Shown piece after piece: positions 1 to 8,128 of a stretch of DNA of 64,000 nt; the stretch's first letter is position 1; each line of letters opens with the position of its first letter. Under the pieces are notes generated by a model. That model saw nothing but the letters and a program-made list of their open reading frames with translations, did no database searches and was not told the DNA's origin. Both the position numbers and the translations under genes were made by a program. The DNA is from CAYTGR01 sp964437445. GTDB taxonomy: Bacteria > Chloroflexota > Anaerolineae > B4-G1 > SLSP01. The stretch is taken from NCBI GenBank assembly GCA_964437445.1, contig CAYTGR010000003.1, positions 1-64,000 on the forward strand, given 5' to 3'.

Positions 1-210
1 GCGTGACCTCCCCCGCGACCTGACCCCTGCCGCACGCGCCACCTTCACCGCGTGCTGGCGCGAAAGCGCGTCAGGTGGAACGGGGGTTAGGGCGGCGGCC
101 CCGCCAGCGCGACCCCCTTTCTCCGGGGCGGGCGTCCCTGCCCGCCACCCCCTCCGCCGGCGTGACCTCCACTCCCTCCCCGCGCCGCCCTAACTATGTA
201 TTCGACGAAA

Positions 211-266
211 TATATATCTACCTGTAGATAGTATATATCTAAATCTATATATCTACTCCTATATAG
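211..266. repeat. AT-rich island with 7-bp phase
   Basis: Eight consecutive 7-mers, with TATATAT at 211, 232 and 246 and TATATAG at 260, interleaved with CTAC/CTAA/TAGA units. The 10-mer TATATATCTA occurs three times with offsets of 21 and 14 bp. A 7-bp inverted repeat TATCTAC-CT-GTAGATA lies at 215-230. The island is almost pure A/T inside GC-rich DNA. Function unknown. Confidence 0.6.
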
Positions 267-378
267 CCTCCTTTCGCCCTGACCGGCCACCCAACCACAT
301 CACCTGCTCATATGCCATCGGCCATCGGCTGCTTCGTCCCCGGCAGTCCCGGCTACAATGTCAAACGGGTTCGCATTA

Positions 379-445
379 AGTAGCAAAACGTCCGGCTTCA
401 GCGCGGCTAACGGCGCTCAAGCGCCTGAAGACGAACTTTACTACT
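379..445 (-). repeat. Palindromic dispersed element, copy 1
   Basis: The ends AGTAG and CTACT are inverted. On the minus strand the core reads GGCGCTTGAGCGCCGTT, six bases, then GCGCTGAAGC. The same core occurs at 9811-9858 and 42722-42771, and a related form at 56463-56538. Confidence 0.55.
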
Positions 446-453
446 GTTCCCTA

Positions 454-481
454 TTCACCGCTCACTCTTCACTGCTCACTG
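454..481. repeat. Heptamer array (TTCACCG/CTCACTG type)
   Basis: Four units in register: TTCACCG, CTCACTC, TTCACTG, CTCACTG. Member of the intergenic 7-bp-period repeats seen throughout the window. Confidence 0.6.
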
Positions 482-641
482 CCATCCGCACCCCAAGACA
501 TTACCTGAGACTCTCCGCGGTGAGTTTTTGCAGTCGGGTCATTCGTGTAGTCGTGGAAGCATTCGTGGCCAGCCACCCAACCTTAGTTCAAAGCCGGGCT
601 ATTACAATTCATTATAAGAATAATCCCAACGAAGTCAACAA

Positions 642-683
642 CCTTTCGCCATTCGCTATTTGCTATTCGCCATTTGCTATTCG
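642..683. repeat. Heptamer array (CCATTCG/CTATTYG type)
   Basis: Six units in register: CCTTTCG, CCATTCG, CTATTTG, CTATTCG, CCATTTG, CTATTCG. The same unit type recurs at 56927-56954. Confidence 0.65.
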
Positions 684-935
684 CCAGTGCAGGTCAATCA
701 CAAAACGTAGCAGCAAATCAGGGCTCACACAAATCTGGGGCGGATCAAGGGGGAGGGCCGTCTGGGGACGCCTTCCGGCGTTTTTGCGGGGCCAGGAGCG
801 GCCGGCGGCGCCAGTGCCGTGTGGGAAGCGCAGCGCAGTCGCGCCGGGGACCATTGCAGGTTGCCCCTGGCGATACGTGATACGATACGTGATAGAGGAA
901 AGTCCGATGGTGGTGGCCCGGCTGTTATTTGGGAG

Positions 936-1009
936 CACCCCCGGTGGGAGTTGAACCCACAACCTACGGATTAGAAGTCCGTCGCGCTATCCTGTTGCGC
1001 CACGGGGGC
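936..1009 (-). tRNA. tRNA-Arg(TCT)
   Basis: The minus strand folds into a complete cloverleaf. The acceptor is GCCCCCG paired with CGGGGGT (G-U at the first pair). The D-stem is GCGC/GCGC. The anticodon arm is ACGGA-CTTCTAA-TCCGT, giving anticodon TCT, and the T-arm is GTGGG-TTCAACT-CCCAC. The gene is 74 nt with discriminator G and no encoded CCA. It reads AGA codons. The assignment is by eye from the secondary structure. Confidence 0.95.
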
Positions 1010-1067
1010 CTGAAGTGTCATGCATGGATGGTGAGCCAGGGGGACTGACCCACCCTACCATGCCCTG

Positions 1068-1520
1068 TTATCGTTCCAGCAGAATCGGACGCAACCCCTT
1101 GCGCACCTCTGGGCCGGAGAGCACCCGGAGCACCTGCTCCGGCGTTTGCGCGACAAACGCCGCCAGCTGGCGCGGCGAAAGCGGTTGGTTGCCGTTGCTC
1201 AGGAAAACGCGGAAGATGGCCTCCAACAGCGTCGGCGCTTGCTGGATGTAATCCGGCTGGCGGCTGCAATGTTTGCTGATGATGTATTGCAGACCATCCA
1301 CCTGCCGGACTTCACAGGTTTCCCAGTCAATCCAATCAATTTTCTCCGTGACGCGCTGACCACTGTAGGCCGCCCGGTGTTCGTGGCAGAGATGGGCCAC
1401 CAGCTCTACATTCAGGTCCAACCCTCGTTTGGTCCACCACTCAAAATCCACATGAAATGGCGTATCCAGCGTTGGTTTAATGAACTGCGCCAGCTCGGGA
1501 ATGGGTGGAAGGTTTACCAT
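1068..1520 (-). CDS. Conserved-looking hypothetical protein, 150 aa
   Basis: I do not recognise this protein. It is an acidic, soluble protein rich in aromatic residues (FEWWTKRGLDL near the N terminus), with no signal peptide or membrane segment. Its ATG overlaps the TGA of the upstream 520-residue gene in a TGATG arrangement, so the two are probably translationally coupled and form one functional unit. Downstream is the tRNA-Arg gene on the same strand. The frame has ordinary composition for this genome and no competing frame with a ribosome binding site, so I take it as real, without a functional assignment. Confidence 0.75.
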   Translation of the reverse strand: MVNLPPIPELAQFIKPTLDTPFHVDFEWWTKRGLDLNVELVAHLCHEHRAAYSGQRVTEKIDWIDWETCEVRQVDGLQYIISKHCSRQPDYIQQAPTLLEAIFRVFLSNGNQPLSPRQLAAFVAQTPEQVLRVLSGPEVRKGLRPILLER

Positions 1521-3082
1521 CAGTCTTCACCTCGGTATGCCCAGTAATGATCGCCCAATGCTACGTACTGCGGCGCGGTGGTCAGGATAGACAACAGGGG
1601 GGCCGGCGGCACCCGCCGGATCAGGTTCAGTGCACCATACAGGGTTACCGCGTGCACGGCCCGCTGGAGGCTCAAGACGGCCAGGCCGCGGAAGCATTGC
1701 TCCAGCAGCGTTTCCAGCGGCATCCGCCGGATCTTCTCGGCCAGCGCATCCAGGGCCAGGGCATCGGGCACGGCAAACGCCGCCAGCTCGTCAAACTCGC
1801 AGACGACCGGGAAGCGGGTCATGCTAAAGGAGATCTGGTTGTTGTCTACCGTGGCCGTCCGCAACCATTCCCCCCGCTTGGAGCGGATCTTGCGTGTTTG
1901 CGCCACAATCGTCCCCACTTTGTCGCCCCGGCGCAAATCAATGTAGGAGCCGACGTTCACTTTGGCGCGCTGATACCATTCCGCCAGCCCGTAGATGTAG
2001 TGGCCGCTGCGGACCACCCAGCCAGGAAACTCCTGGCCGGTCTCGTTGTCAATGAAAGTGAAACGAATCCGGTCGGTCAGCCGGGCCGTAGGGAAAAACT
2101 GTTGCAGCCGTTGCGTCAAGGGGAGCGTACCACTTCGCCAGTGTGGGTAATTTAATATGACGGTGATTTGATCGTTGTCCGGCGTTTCCGCGACGCTTTC
2201 GGCCCACTCGTCATCAAGCCGCTTTTCCAGCAAGAGCACGTCTTGGCCCAGCCCGGCGCGATTGTAAGGGATGGGGACGTAGCGCAAATGCGGCGGTGAT
2301 TCGCGTACGGCTTCCGGTTCCATCCGGCGGAGATACCAGAGAGCCTGGCCGGCCGGTCCGACCTCGTCAAACCGGGTGTCCCGCTCCAGGGCATACTCCA
2401 GCGAGAAGATCTGCAGGGGTTCCGAGATCTCGGCCGGGAGCTCCATCTCGGCCAGGAAAGCCGTGGTGGGGAGCGGGCCGCCGCCGGCCATGTCTAACAT
2501 GGCTTCAGCAATGTTAAGCTGCAAGGCCGGAATTTCCATCAACAGATCGCGGACGAACCACTGGTCGGCCACGGAGACGAAATGGCGGTTGTTCTCCAGG
2601 CCCTTGGCCAGGATGGTTTTAATCTGCTCACCGTGTTCCGCGTACAGCTCTGCCGGCGTTTGGGCGTCGGTTGGAAGATAGCTGGCCTGGTTCAGGAAGT
2701 GGTCGCGTTGCAGATCGGCGGTGAACTCGCGCTCTTTGCCGTCTTCTAACCGGACCCGGATGACCGAGAACGGCTCATATTCCGGGTTGTGCCCGGGTCG
2801 CACCTTGATCACATCGCCCAACAGATTCCCCAGGTGCGGGAAAATGACCCGCTCGCCCACCTGGTAGGACTCGGCCGGGCGGTAAATGCGTCCCTGCGCC
2901 AGGGTTTGTTGGGCCAGCTCCATAATTTGGCGGTGGCGATACTGAATCAGCTCTTGCGTCAATTGTTCCAGCGTCTGCGGCTGTTCAATTTCAACCAGAT
3001 GGTTAGCCAGATAGTCAAGGTCTTTGGGAAGAAGGGAGAACTGTTCCCAAAGTTGATTGTTTTTTACGGTATCCACACTCAT
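1520..3082 (-). CDS. Hypothetical protein, 520 aa, coupled to 150-aa protein
   Basis: Not recognised. The protein is soluble with no signal peptide. Residues around 75-125 (QVGERVIFPHLGNLLGDVIK, then a FSVIRVRLEDG stretch) look like a small beta-barrel segment of the kind used to bind nucleic acid or protein; this is my reading, not a domain hit. The middle is rich in Glu/Leu helices, and the C-terminal third carries a second beta-rich segment (SYIDLRRGDKVGTIVAQ). A sigma70-type promoter lies about 83 bp upstream (3165-3192). The 150-residue gene follows with a 1-nt start/stop overlap. The pair may form a complex. Confidence 0.75.
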   Translation of the reverse strand: MSVDTVKNNQLWEQFSLLPKDLDYLANHLVEIEQPQTLEQLTQELIQYRHRQIMELAQQTLAQGRIYRPAESYQVGERVIFPHLGNLLGDVIKVRPGHNPEYEPFSVIRVRLEDGKEREFTADLQRDHFLNQASYLPTDAQTPAELYAEHGEQIKTILAKGLENNRHFVSVADQWFVRDLLMEIPALQLNIAEAMLDMAGGGPLPTTAFLAEMELPAEISEPLQIFSLEYALERDTRFDEVGPAGQALWYLRRMEPEAVRESPPHLRYVPIPYNRAGLGQDVLLLEKRLDDEWAESVAETPDNDQITVILNYPHWRSGTLPLTQRLQQFFPTARLTDRIRFTFIDNETGQEFPGWVVRSGHYIYGLAEWYQRAKVNVGSYIDLRRGDKVGTIVAQTRKIRSKRGEWLRTATVDNNQISFSMTRFPVVCEFDELAAFAVPDALALDALAEKIRRMPLETLLEQCFRGLAVLSLQRAVHAVTLYGALNLIRRVPPAPLLSILTTAPQYVALGDHYWAYRGED

Positions 3083-3164
3083 GCTGCTCCCAGAATAATG
3101 CAGGCTTGCTTCAAGAAGTGTTTGATTCAGTTTTACAGAGCCTATTAGCTACATAACCAACTGA

Positions 3165-3192
3165 ATTATACCAGGATAAGGGCAGTTGTAAA
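3165..3192 (-). promoter_or_regulatory. Sigma70-type promoter for the 3082-1068 pair
   Basis: On the minus strand: -35 TTTACA (3187-3192), 16-bp spacer, -10 TATAAT (3165-3170), preceded by TG at the extended -10 position. It lies in the divergent region between the 520-residue gene and the ThDP enzyme. Confidence 0.65.
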
Positions 3193-3283
3193 GTCAATCG
3201 CTTTCTCTTTTTCCTGGCCTGCTGGTAGCAGGGCCGAGGCGTCCCTGGGCTTAACGAAAGGTGTAAGTTAGCCACTTGGGGTA

Positions 3284-3301
3284 TATAATCAACGCCGGAG
3301 G
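3284..3301 (+). promoter_or_regulatory. Possible -10 box and SD of ThDP enzyme
   Basis: A consensus TATAAT lies at 3284-3289 without a clear -35 partner. GGAGG at 3297-3301 precedes the ATG at 3306. If the -10 is used, the leader is very short. The SD is what selects the start at 3306 rather than the in-frame ATG at 3276. Confidence 0.4.
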
Positions 3302-3305
3302 TGCT

Positions 3306-4976
3306 ATGACAGGTATTGAGGCCCTGTTGGATATGCTGGCGGCGGCGCGCGTGCGCTACATCTTTGGCAACCCGGGTTCCACGGAGCTGCCTTTGAATGA
3401 GGCGTTGGCGCGCGATTCGCGCTTTCAGTACATCTTCGGATTGCAAGAGCTGCCGTTGACGGCGATGGCCGACGGCTATGCCATGGCCTCGGGTGGGTTG
3501 GGCGTGGTCTCCGTGCACATTTGCCCCGGGTTGGGCAACGCGATGGGGATGCTCTACAACGCTTACCGTGAAGGGACGTCGCTGTTGCTCCTGGCCGGTC
3601 AGCAGGACCGGCGGTTGCGGTTTGAGGAACCGGCGATGGAAGGCGACCTGGTAGCCGTCGCCCGCCCGTGGACCAAATGGGCGGCGGAGGTGCAGCGGGT
3701 TGAGGATGTTCCCACCGCCGTGCGGCGCGCGGTCCAGGTGGCGCTGACCCCGCCTACCGGCCCGGTTTTCCTGTCGCTGCCGGTGGATGTGCAGTTGGAA
3801 CGCGCTGACGGCCTGGATCTGACGCTATCCCGGTTGCCCGACCGCCGGACACGCCCGCCATCCGCGGCGTTGCAGGAAGCGGCCCGGCTTTTGGCCCAGG
3901 CTCGGAACCCGGTGATCCTGGCCGGCAGCCGCGTGACCGAAGCCGGCGCGACCGCTGAACTGGCGCAGCTGGCCGACCAGCTCGGAGCGCCCGTCTTTGC
4001 CGAAATGCAAACTTCGCATGGACGGCTGCCCATGCCGGCCGAGCATCCCCTTTACGCGGGCGCTCTGCCGCTGCGTGCGCCGGACATTAGCCGGCTGCTG
4101 GCAGAGTTTGACGTCATGCTCGTGGTCGGCATGAACTTGCTGCGCCAGCTGGTCTACTGCGAGCCGGCCGGCCCGCTTCCGGCCTCGGCTCGCCTGATCC
4201 AGCTGGACATCAACCCGTGGGAACTGGGGAAGAACTACCCGGTGGAGGTGGCCCTGCTGGGCGATCCCCAGGTCACCCTGGCAGAGCTCTGCCGGGAGGT
4301 GGCGGCGCTGTATCCTGCCGCTCAGGTGCAGGCCGCCGCTCAACGGCGGGCCAGGCATACCGCCCGCCGTGCCGCCGAGCGGCAGGCCCTGCTGGCAGAG
4401 ATAGCTGCCCAGTGGGACCGGCGTCCTCTGACGCCCCTGGCCTGCATGGGCGCGTTGGCGCGCGTGCTCCCCCCTCACGCGGCGGTGGTCCAGGAGGCGG
4501 CCACGACCCACCGCGATGTGCTGGAACGGCTCGCCGTGCTGCGCGACCCCGCCGGCTATTTCGCGCATCGCGGGTGGGGGCTGGGTTGGGGCTTGGGGTG
4601 TGCGCTCGGCGTGAAGCTGGCCTGGCCTGAGCGACCGGTCGTGGCCCTGCTGGGCGATGGCGCGGCGCTTTACGGGATCCAGGGGCTCTGGACGGCTGCC
4701 CACCATCACATCCCGGTCATTTTCTTGATCGCCAACAATGCTCAGTACGAAATCCTCAAAGTGAACGCCGCTCTGCTGCCGTTGCCCGCGCCCGATTGGA
4801 CTCGCTTCCCAGGGATAGCGCTCACCGATCCCCCGGTGGATTTTGTCGGCCTGGCCCAGGCGTTCGGCGTGGAGGCTTATCGGGTCACGGCCCCTGACGA
4901 ATTGAGCGAGCGGGTCAGCCGCGCTCTGCATCGCACCGAGCCGCTCTTGCTGGAGGTGCCGATAGAGCGGCAATAA
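3306..4976 (+). CDS. ThDP-dependent decarboxylase, benzoylformate decarboxylase-like
   Basis: This 556-residue enzyme has the fold of the acetolactate synthase / pyruvate decarboxylase family: N-terminal Pyr domain, central domain, C-terminal PP domain. The ThDP/Mg motif GDG, about 27 residues, NN lies near residues 450-480 (GDGAALYGIQG and IANNAQYE). At the N terminus Ser25 (GNPGSTE), Glu48 (GLQELPL) and His71 (SVHICPGLGNAMG) line up with the catalytic Ser26, Glu47 and His70 of benzoylformate decarboxylase, which argues for a 2-oxoacid decarboxylase rather than acetolactate synthase. No ALS small subunit is nearby. The start at 3306 is set by GGAGG four bases upstream. The substrate cannot be read from sequence; an aromatic or branched 2-oxoacid is plausible. 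Confidence 0.85.
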   Translation: MTGIEALLDMLAAARVRYIFGNPGSTELPLNEALARDSRFQYIFGLQELPLTAMADGYAMASGGLGVVSVHICPGLGNAMGMLYNAYREGTSLLLLAGQQDRRLRFEEPAMEGDLVAVARPWTKWAAEVQRVEDVPTAVRRAVQVALTPPTGPVFLSLPVDVQLERADGLDLTLSRLPDRRTRPPSAALQEAARLLAQARNPVILAGSRVTEAGATAELAQLADQLGAPVFAEMQTSHGRLPMPAEHPLYAGALPLRAPDISRLLAEFDVMLVVGMNLLRQLVYCEPAGPLPASARLIQLDINPWELGKNYPVEVALLGDPQVTLAELCREVAALYPAAQVQAAAQRRARHTARRAAERQALLAEIAAQWDRRPLTPLACMGALARVLPPHAAVVQEAATTHRDVLERLAVLRDPAGYFAHRGWGLGWGLGCALGVKLAWPERPVVALLGDGAALYGIQGLWTAAHHHIPVIFLIANNAQYEILKVNAALLPLPAPDWTRFPGIALTDPPVDFVGLAQAFGVEAYRVTAPDELSERVSRALHRTEPLLLEVPIERQ

Positions 4977-4992
4977 TGGCCTATAGAGGGGA

Positions 4993-5026
4993 TTGACAAA
5001 TACCGAAAAATAACGCAAACTATAAG
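4993..5026 (+). promoter_or_regulatory. Possible promoter upstream of DUF2007 gene
   Basis: TTGACA at 4993-4998 is a perfect -35, but the best -10 candidates (AACTAT at 5018, TATAAG at 5021) sit 19 and 22 bp away, longer than the usual 17. It lies just after the stop codon of the ThDP enzyme. Weak call. Confidence 0.3.
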
Positions 5027-5051
5027 TAATCCAGGGAAAGGAGGTTTAGCG

Positions 5052-5330
5052 ATGGCAGCTCCGGTGGAACAGGTGGGCTTGGTAACGGTTTATGTCGCTC
5101 AGGGGATGCTGCGCGCCATGGTCATCAGGGGGGCCTTGGAGAGCGCTGGGATTCCGGTCATGCTCAGCTATGAGTCGTTCGGCCAGACCCTGGGACTGAC
5201 GGTGGACGGGCTGGGGCAGGTGCGTGTGATGGTGCCGGCCGAGTGGGCCAGGGAGGCCAAAGAGCTGCTGACCGCGCAACCACCGACCGGTGAACGTTTT
5301 TCAGTGCCTAAACCGCCTCCCGCGGCTTGA
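5052..5330 (+). CDS. DUF2007-family small protein
   Basis: A 92-residue soluble protein. The arrangement LRAMVIRGALESAGIP, then a short beta segment, then VRVMVPAEWAREAKELL matches the DUF2007 (putative signal-transducing protein) pattern, a ferredoxin-like alpha/beta fold of unknown function. The Pro-rich tail from about residue 78 is probably disordered. AGGAGG ends eight bases before the ATG. The next gene starts 134 bp downstream after a hairpin, so co-transcription with the methyltransferase is possible but not certain. Confidence 0.7.
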   Translation: MAAPVEQVGLVTVYVAQGMLRAMVIRGALESAGIPVMLSYESFGQTLGLTVDGLGQVRVMVPAEWAREAKELLTAQPPTGERFSVPKPPPAA

Positions 5331-5343
5331 GCTTCCTGCGGTC

Positions 5344-5401
5344 AATCAGCGAATCAGCGCGTCGGCTGTATGGAGTCCAGCCGATGGTTGGTTCGCTGAT
5401 T
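5344..5401 (+). other. Two-level hairpin between genes
   Basis: The outer stem AATCAGCGAA/TTCGCTGATT (10 bp, perfect, 5344-5353 with 5392-5401) encloses an inner stem TCGGCTG/CAGCCGA (7 bp, 5362-5368 with 5378-5384). No T-tract follows, so it is not a typical terminator. It could be an mRNA processing or stability element, or a repeat relic. Confidence 0.5.
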
Positions 5402-5464
5402 TGTTGCCTGTTTGATTCAAGCCGCAGACCTTTCACCTGGCGCATTCATTCAGGAGGATTTTGG

Positions 5465-6106
5465 ATGGTACTTCGTGACGCTGTCGCCACACGGGCCCTC
5501 TTTGACCGCTGGGCCTTGACCTATGACGATACGGTGCAGGACGGCCCGCTGACCGGCTATCAGCAAAGCCTGGCGACCACGGCAGCTCAATTAGCCTTGC
5601 CACCTGCGGCCCGGGTATTGGATCTCGGCATTGGCACCGGGACCTTTGCGGCACTGCTGCCCACCCCGGGCATTCAGGTCTGGGGCGTGGATGTTTCAGC
5701 CGGGATGCTGGCCCGTTGCCGGGAAATGCACCCGCAGTTTACGCTGACGGTCGGCTCCTTTTACCCGCTCCCCCATGCCACCGGGCAATTTGACGCGGTC
5801 ATCTCCAGTTTTGCCTTTCATGAGGTGTGGCCGGCCGAGCGGGCCGCGGCCTGCGTGGAAATGGCCCGCGTGTTGCGCCCGGGCGGCACCCTTTGCCTGC
5901 TGGATATCATCTTTGCGTCGCCGGCCGCCGTTGCTGAAGCCCGGCTGGCTCTGGGCGAGCTGTGGGATGACGGCGAGGCTTACCCCCTGGTGGGTGAGCT
6001 GGACGCGCTGCTGCGCGCCGCCGGCTTCGTGGCCCTGCGCTGGCAGCAGCCGGCGCCCTGGCATTGGGCCGTCACCGGCATCCAGGGTGAACCGATCCAT
6101 GGATAA
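5465..6106 (+). CDS. Class I SAM-dependent methyltransferase
   Basis: 213 residues with the Rossmann-type methyltransferase motifs: motif [14 protein letters not shown] near residue 45, acidic end of beta2 [11 protein letters not shown], a motif near residue 100 ([13 protein letters not shown]), then [12 protein letters not shown]. It most resembles the small-molecule methyltransferases of the UbiE/Methyltransf_11 type; the substrate is unknown. AGGAGG before 5465 selects this ATG. The same frame is open to 5327, but that extension runs through the hairpin and has no SD. The gene overlaps trmFO by 8 nt, which suggests translational coupling. Confidence 0.8.
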   Translation: MVLRDAVATRALFDRWALTYDDTVQDGPLTGYQQSLATTAAQLALPPAARVLDLGIGTGTFAALLPTPGIQVWGVDVSAGMLARCREMHPQFTLTVGSFYPLPHATGQFDAVISSFAFHEVWPAERAAACVEMARVLRPGGTLCLLDIIFASPAAVAEARLALGELWDDGEAYPLVGELDALLRAAGFVALRWQQPAPWHWAVTGIQGEPIHG

Positions 6107-7430
6107 TCCAGGGGTCATCGTCATTGGTGGGGGCCTGGCCGGGAGCGAGGCCGCCTGGCAGGCGGCCGAGCGCGGCCTGCCCGTCCGCCTCTACGAGATG
6201 CGGCCGGCGCAGTTGACGCCGGCGCACACCACCGGTGACCTGGCCGAGCTGGTCTGCTCTAACTCGCTCGGCTCGGAGGCGGTGGACCGCGCCTCCGGGC
6301 TGCTCAAAGCCGAACTGCGGCGGCTCGGCTCGCTGCTGATGGCGGTTGCCGACGCGCACCGGGTCCCGGCCGGCAGCGCGCTGGCCGTGGATCGGGAGGG
6401 CTTCGCCGCTGAGGTCACGCGCCGGATCACCGCCCATCCGCGCATCACGTTGGTCCGCGAGGAGGTGACGGCGCTGCCGGCGTCCGGGCCGGTCGTCGTC
6501 GCCAGCGGGCCGCTCACCTCTGCACCGCTGGCGGCGGCGCTCCAGGCGTTCACCGGCAGCGAGTCCCTCGCCTTCTACGATGCCATCGCGCCGATTGTGG
6601 AGGTAGATTCCATTGACTTCACCCGGGCTTTCCGCGCCTCGCGGTACGGGAAAGGTGAGGAGGAAGCGGGCGATTACATCAACTGCCCTCTGACCCCAGA
6701 GGAATACGAGCGCTTTGTCGCGGCACTCCTGAGCGCCGAACGCGCCGAGCTGCGCGACTTTGAGCGGAGCGATCCGCATTTCTTTGAGGCCTGCCTGCCG
6801 GTGGAAGTGCTCGCGGCGCGCGGCCCCGACGCCCTGGCCTACGGGCCGCTCCGCCCGGTCGGGCTGACGGATCCATGTACGGGCCGGCGGCCTGCCGCCG
6901 TCGTCCAACTGCGGCAGGATAACGCCGCCGGGACGCTCTACAACCTGGTCGGGTTCCAGACCAACCTGAAGTACGGCGAGCAGGATCGCGTGCTGCGGTT
7001 GATCCCCGGCCTGGAAAACGCCCGCTTTGTGCGCTACGGCTCTATGCACCGCAACACCTATCTCAACGCCCCCCGGCTGTTGCTGCCGACCTTGCAGGCC
7101 CGCGCCCGGCCCGATCTCTTCTTCGCCGGGCAGCTCGCCGGGCTGGAGGGGTATGCGGGCAACATTGCCGGTGGCTGGCTGGCCGGCGTGAACGCGGCGC
7201 GGCTGGCGTTGGGGCAGGACCTGTGGACCCTCCCTCCGGAGACGATGATGGGGGCGCTGCTGGCCTACCTCACGCAGGCCGACCCGGCGACTTTCCAGCC
7301 GATGAAGGCCAACCTGGGGCTCCTGCCGCCCCTGGAAAAGCGCCTCCGTGGCAAACGCGACCGGAGCGCCGCTTACGCCCGCCGCGCGCTGGCGAGTCTG
7401 GACCAATGGAGGGAGGGCATTCAGCCATGA
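6099..7430 (+). CDS. trmFO: Folate/FAD-dependent tRNA (uracil-54-C5)-methyltransferase
   Basis: TrmFO forms ribothymidine at position 54 of tRNA using methylenetetrahydrofolate and FAD. The 443-residue length fits the family. Visible features: the N-terminal FAD motif [16 protein letters not shown], the family block YEMRP, the cysteine motif [17 protein letters not shown], a second conserved cysteine in [37 protein letters not shown] and the C-terminal [18 protein letters not shown]. The ATG lies inside the end of the methyltransferase gene, and its stop overlaps the response regulator start (ATGA). The first ATG before VIVIGGG is used; the longer open frame is a shadow of the methyltransferase gene. 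Confidence 0.95.
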   Translation: MDNPGVIVIGGGLAGSEAAWQAAERGLPVRLYEMRPAQLTPAHTTGDLAELVCSNSLGSEAVDRASGLLKAELRRLGSLLMAVADAHRVPAGSALAVDREGFAAEVTRRITAHPRITLVREEVTALPASGPVVVASGPLTSAPLAAALQAFTGSESLAFYDAIAPIVEVDSIDFTRAFRASRYGKGEEEAGDYINCPLTPEEYERFVAALLSAERAELRDFERSDPHFFEACLPVEVLAARGPDALAYGPLRPVGLTDPCTGRRPAAVVQLRQDNAAGTLYNLVGFQTNLKYGEQDRVLRLIPGLENARFVRYGSMHRNTYLNAPRLLLPTLQARARPDLFFAGQLAGLEGYAGNIAGGWLAGVNAARLALGQDLWTLPPETMMGALLAYLTQADPATFQPMKANLGLLPPLEKRLRGKRDRSAAYARRALASLDQWREGIQP

Positions 7431-8128
7431 CGACACTCCTCCTCGTTGAAGATGCCCGCGATCTGGCTCAGGTGATCGTCCGCGATCTGGAGGCGGCTGG
7501 CTACCGGGTGCTCTACGCCGCCGACGGGTTGACCGGCGTCCAGCTCTTCACCGATCATCAGCCCGACCTGGTCATTCTGGATTGGATGCTGCCCAGGCTG
7601 GACGGCCTGGAGGTCCTGCGGCGTATCCGGCAGCACTCCGCCGTGCCGGTGCTGATGCTGACCGCCCGCGCTGAAGAGGCCGACCGGGTGATCGGTCTGG
7701 AGGTGGGCGCTGACGATTACCTCATCAAGCCGTTTGGCATGAGAGAATTGATTGCCCGCGTCCGGGCGCTGTTGCGCCGGATTGAGAACCTGCAACAGCT
7801 CCTCACCGCTGACCGCGAGCCGACGGCCACGCCGGTAACCTGCGGCCCGCTGCGGTTGGATCCCACCGGTTTCCAGGCCACGTTAGACGGCGGCCCGCTG
7901 GAGTTGACGCGCACCGAGTTTGATCTGCTCTATTTGTTGCTGCGCAACCCCGGTCGTGCTTTCAGCCGCAACTACCTGCTGGATACGGTCTGGGGCGAAT
8001 CCTATGTGGTGGGCGACCGTTCTGTGGACAATGCCATCCTGCGTTTACGCAAGAAGCTGGGGCCGCTCGGCGACGCGATTGAGACGGTCTGGGGCGTGGG
8101 CTACCGCGTCAAAAGTCAACTGCCATGA
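7427..8128 (+). CDS. OmpR/PhoB-type response regulator
   Basis: 233 residues. The receiver domain (1-115) has the acidic pair Glu8-Asp9, the phospho-acceptor Asp52 (LVILDWMLP), Thr in MLTARAEE, and Lys in YLIKPF. After a linker, a winged-helix DNA-binding domain spans about 140-233 ([22 protein letters not shown] and [10 protein letters not shown]). It is the DNA-binding half of a two-component system with the kinase at 8125. The ATG overlaps the trmFO stop by 4 nt and has a GGAGGG upstream. The stimulus and regulon are not evident from the window. Confidence 0.95.
   Translation: MTTLLLVEDARDLAQVIVRDLEAAGYRVLYAADGLTGVQLFTDHQPDLVILDWMLPRLDGLEVLRRIRQHSAVPVLMLTARAEEADRVIGLEVGADDYLIKPFGMRELIARVRALLRRIENLQQLLTADREPTATPVTCGPLRLDPTGFQATLDGGPLELTRTEFDLLYLLLRNPGRAFSRNYLLDTVWGESYVVGDRSVDNAILRLRKKLGPLGDAIETVWGVGYRVKSQLP

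Larger units (their letters stand above)
1..935. other. Gene-poor region with short repeats
   Basis: I see no credible gene here. The open frames present have no ribosome binding site and run through repeats. The stretch contains an AT-rich island (211-266), a palindromic dispersed element (379-445) and two 7-bp-period arrays (454-481, 642-683). A looser TACGTGATA repeat lies around 876-896. It ends at the tRNA-Arg gene. Confidence 0.6.

Noticed and set aside
358..954. A 198-codon plus-strand frame
   Set aside because: Runs through the palindromic element and two heptamer arrays, has no SD and no protein-like pattern.
3306..4976. Acetolactate synthase large subunit
   Set aside because: Catalytic Ser and His fit benzoylformate decarboxylase, and there is no small subunit or ilv gene nearby.
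5327..5464. N-terminal extension of the first methyltransferase
   Set aside because: It crosses a hairpin and lacks an SD, whereas AGGAGG stands just before the ATG at 5465.
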